A stretch of 20,253 nucleotides of DNA, taken from DATBIO01 sp036556965 (GTDB lineage: Bacteria; Acidobacteriota; Vicinamibacteria; Fen-336). The position numbers and the translations under genes were made by a program. Positions 19,448-20,253 of this stretch are shown here, one piece after another. The DNA lies in assembly GCA_036556965.1 (NCBI GenBank), contig DATBIO010000324.1:1-20253 (forward strand), read 5' to 3'. The first letter of the stretch is position 1. Each line of letters begins with the position of its first letter. Below the pieces are notes generated by a model. The model was not told where the DNA came from, did no database searches, and worked only from the letters and a program-made list of their open reading frames with translations.

Positions 19448-20253
19448 ATGAACGTCGCCGTGCTCGGGGCCGGCACCATGGGCAACGGCATCGCCCAGGT
19501 GTTCGCGCAGAACGGCCACGACGTCGTGCTGCGGGACCTGGAGGCGCCCATCCTCGACCGCGCGCTGGGCGCCATCGCCAAGAGCCTGGGCAAGCTCGCG
19601 GAGAAGGGCCGCCTGACCGCGGCCGATGGCGACGCGGCCCTGTCCCGGATCCGCGCGGTGACCGACCTCGGGGCCGCCGCCTCCGCCGACCTGGTGGTGG
19701 AGGCCGTGGTCGAGAACCTCGAGGTCAAGGCCCGCACCTTCGCCGAGCTCGACGCGCTGACGTCCCCGGCCGCCATCCTCGCCTCCAACACCTCGTCCAT
19801 CTCCATCACGCGGCTGGGCGCGGCCACGCGCCGCCCGGACAAGGTGATCGGGATGCACTTCATGAACCCGGTCCCCCTCATGGCCCTGGTGGAGGTCATC
19901 CGCGGCCAGGCCACCTCGGACCAGACCACGCGCACGGTGATGGACACGGCGCGCGCGCTGGGCAAGACGCCGGTGGAGGTCAACGACTACCCGGGCTTCG
20001 TGAGCAACCGCGTGCTGATGCCCATGATCAACGAGGCGGTCTACTGCGTCTACGAGGGCGTGGCGCAGCCCGAGGCCATCGACCAGGTCATGAAGCTCGG
20101 CATGAACCACCCGATGGGACCGCTCACCCTCGCCGACTTCATCGGCCTCGACGTCTGTCTGGCGATCCTCCGCGTGCTCGAACAAGGCTTCGGCGACCCG
20201 AAGTACCGGCCGTGCCCGCTGCTCGTGAAGATGGTCGACGCTGGCTGGCTCGG
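19448..20253 (+). CDS. 3-hydroxyacyl-CoA (3-hydroxybutyryl-CoA) dehydrogenase, 3'-truncated
   Basis: The frame opens at ATG 19448 (MNVAVLGAGTMGNGIAQVFA) and runs to the window edge for 268 codons without a stop; most of the usual 280-290 residues are present. The N-terminal Rossmann fold has GAGTMG for NAD(P). Catalytic-type residues are visible: Ser and Asn in ASNTSSISI, His in GMHFMNPVPLM, and the second-domain motif YPGFVSNRVLMPMINEAVYC followed by GMNHPMGPLTLADFIGLDVC. It oxidises 3-hydroxyacyl-CoA to 3-ketoacyl-CoA, or the reverse, with NAD(P). With the thiolase upstream this gives a two-step C4 acyl-CoA route. There is no ribosome site near the ATG. The two hairpin repeats stand between the genes. 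A gene symbol such as hbd or paaH cannot be chosen from sequence alone. Confidence 0.94.
   Translation, partial: MNVAVLGAGTMGNGIAQVFAQNGHDVVLRDLEAPILDRALGAIAKSLGKLAEKGRLTAADGDAALSRIRAVTDLGAAASADLVVEAVVENLEVKARTFAELDALTSPAAILASNTSSISITRLGAATRRPDKVIGMHFMNPVPLMALVEVIRGQATSDQTTRTVMDTARALGKTPVEVNDYPGFVSNRVLMPMINEAVYCVYEGVAQPEAIDQVMKLGMNHPMGPLTLADFIGLDVCLAILRVLEQGFGDPKYRPCPLLVKMVDAGWL

Noticed and set aside
18013..19983. Long minus-strand open frame of 656 codons
   Set aside because: It is antisense to the thiolase and the dehydrogenase, which have complete catalytic motifs; the repeat segments also translate here by chance.

Overview
The window is very GC-rich DNA (my impression is above 70% G+C) carrying about 21 protein genes, one tRNA and very short intergenic gaps. 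No phage, transposase or CRISPR signal was seen. All 21 visible stop codons are TAG or TGA, and I noticed no in-frame TTA codon. The gene mix (signal peptides and lipoproteins, a PQQ-type dehydrogenase, an M48 peptidase, a DUF5715-like peptidase, ArnT-like and GT2 glycosyltransferases, a DciA-like protein, a thiolase with a 3-hydroxyacyl-CoA dehydrogenase) fits a free-living diderm bacterium. Acidobacteriota or Myxococcota would be my guess, but the sequence does not settle the phylum.

Layout. 1-786 is the 3' part of an unrecognised gene. 787-1111 holds a strong hairpin and a decayed DsrE-like remnant. 1112-2593 is a GT2 glycosyltransferase fused to a methyltransferase. It meets, tail to tail at a shared CTAG, a minus-strand fusion of an inositol-monophosphatase-like phosphatase with an ADP-ribosylglycohydrolase (2590-4395). 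4506-6203 is an exported PQQ-type sugar dehydrogenase. 8549-6207 reads as a five-gene minus-strand cluster: lipoprotein, M48 protease, DUF4383 membrane protein, DUF6335-like protein and a 58-residue four-cysteine protein that may start at CTG. 8702-10027 is a membrane-anchored DUF5715-type M15-like peptidase with a basic tail. On the minus strand follow an OB-fold-like lipoprotein, a tRNA with anticodon UAA and a class I body, and suhB.

11413-12993 is an ArnT/PMT-type membrane glycosyltransferase, overlapping convergently with an RsbW-like anti-sigma kinase (12974-13423). Then comes an aroA-aroK-metallophosphoesterase operon (13508-16048) joined by overlapping stop/start codons. On the minus strand lie maf and a zinc-ribbon receiver protein whose phosphoacceptor Asp is replaced by Glu. 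Divergent from these are a DUF721/DciA-like gene, a thiolase and, after a pair of repeats that form hairpins, a 3-hydroxyacyl-CoA dehydrogenase running off the window. The last two enzymes form a thiolase/reductase pair for acyl-CoA or polyhydroxybutyrate metabolism.

Several genes (suhB, the anti-sigma kinase, aroA, perhaps the GT2 fusion and the DUF721 gene) have -10-like boxes only 6-14 nt before the start codon and no Shine-Dalgarno, which suggests leaderless transcripts. Three boxes share the string CGTGCTAC. The most unusual items are the class I tRNA with a UAA anticodon, the phosphatase/ADP-ribosylglycohydrolase fusion, and the zinc-ribbon pseudo-receiver with a built-in Glu.
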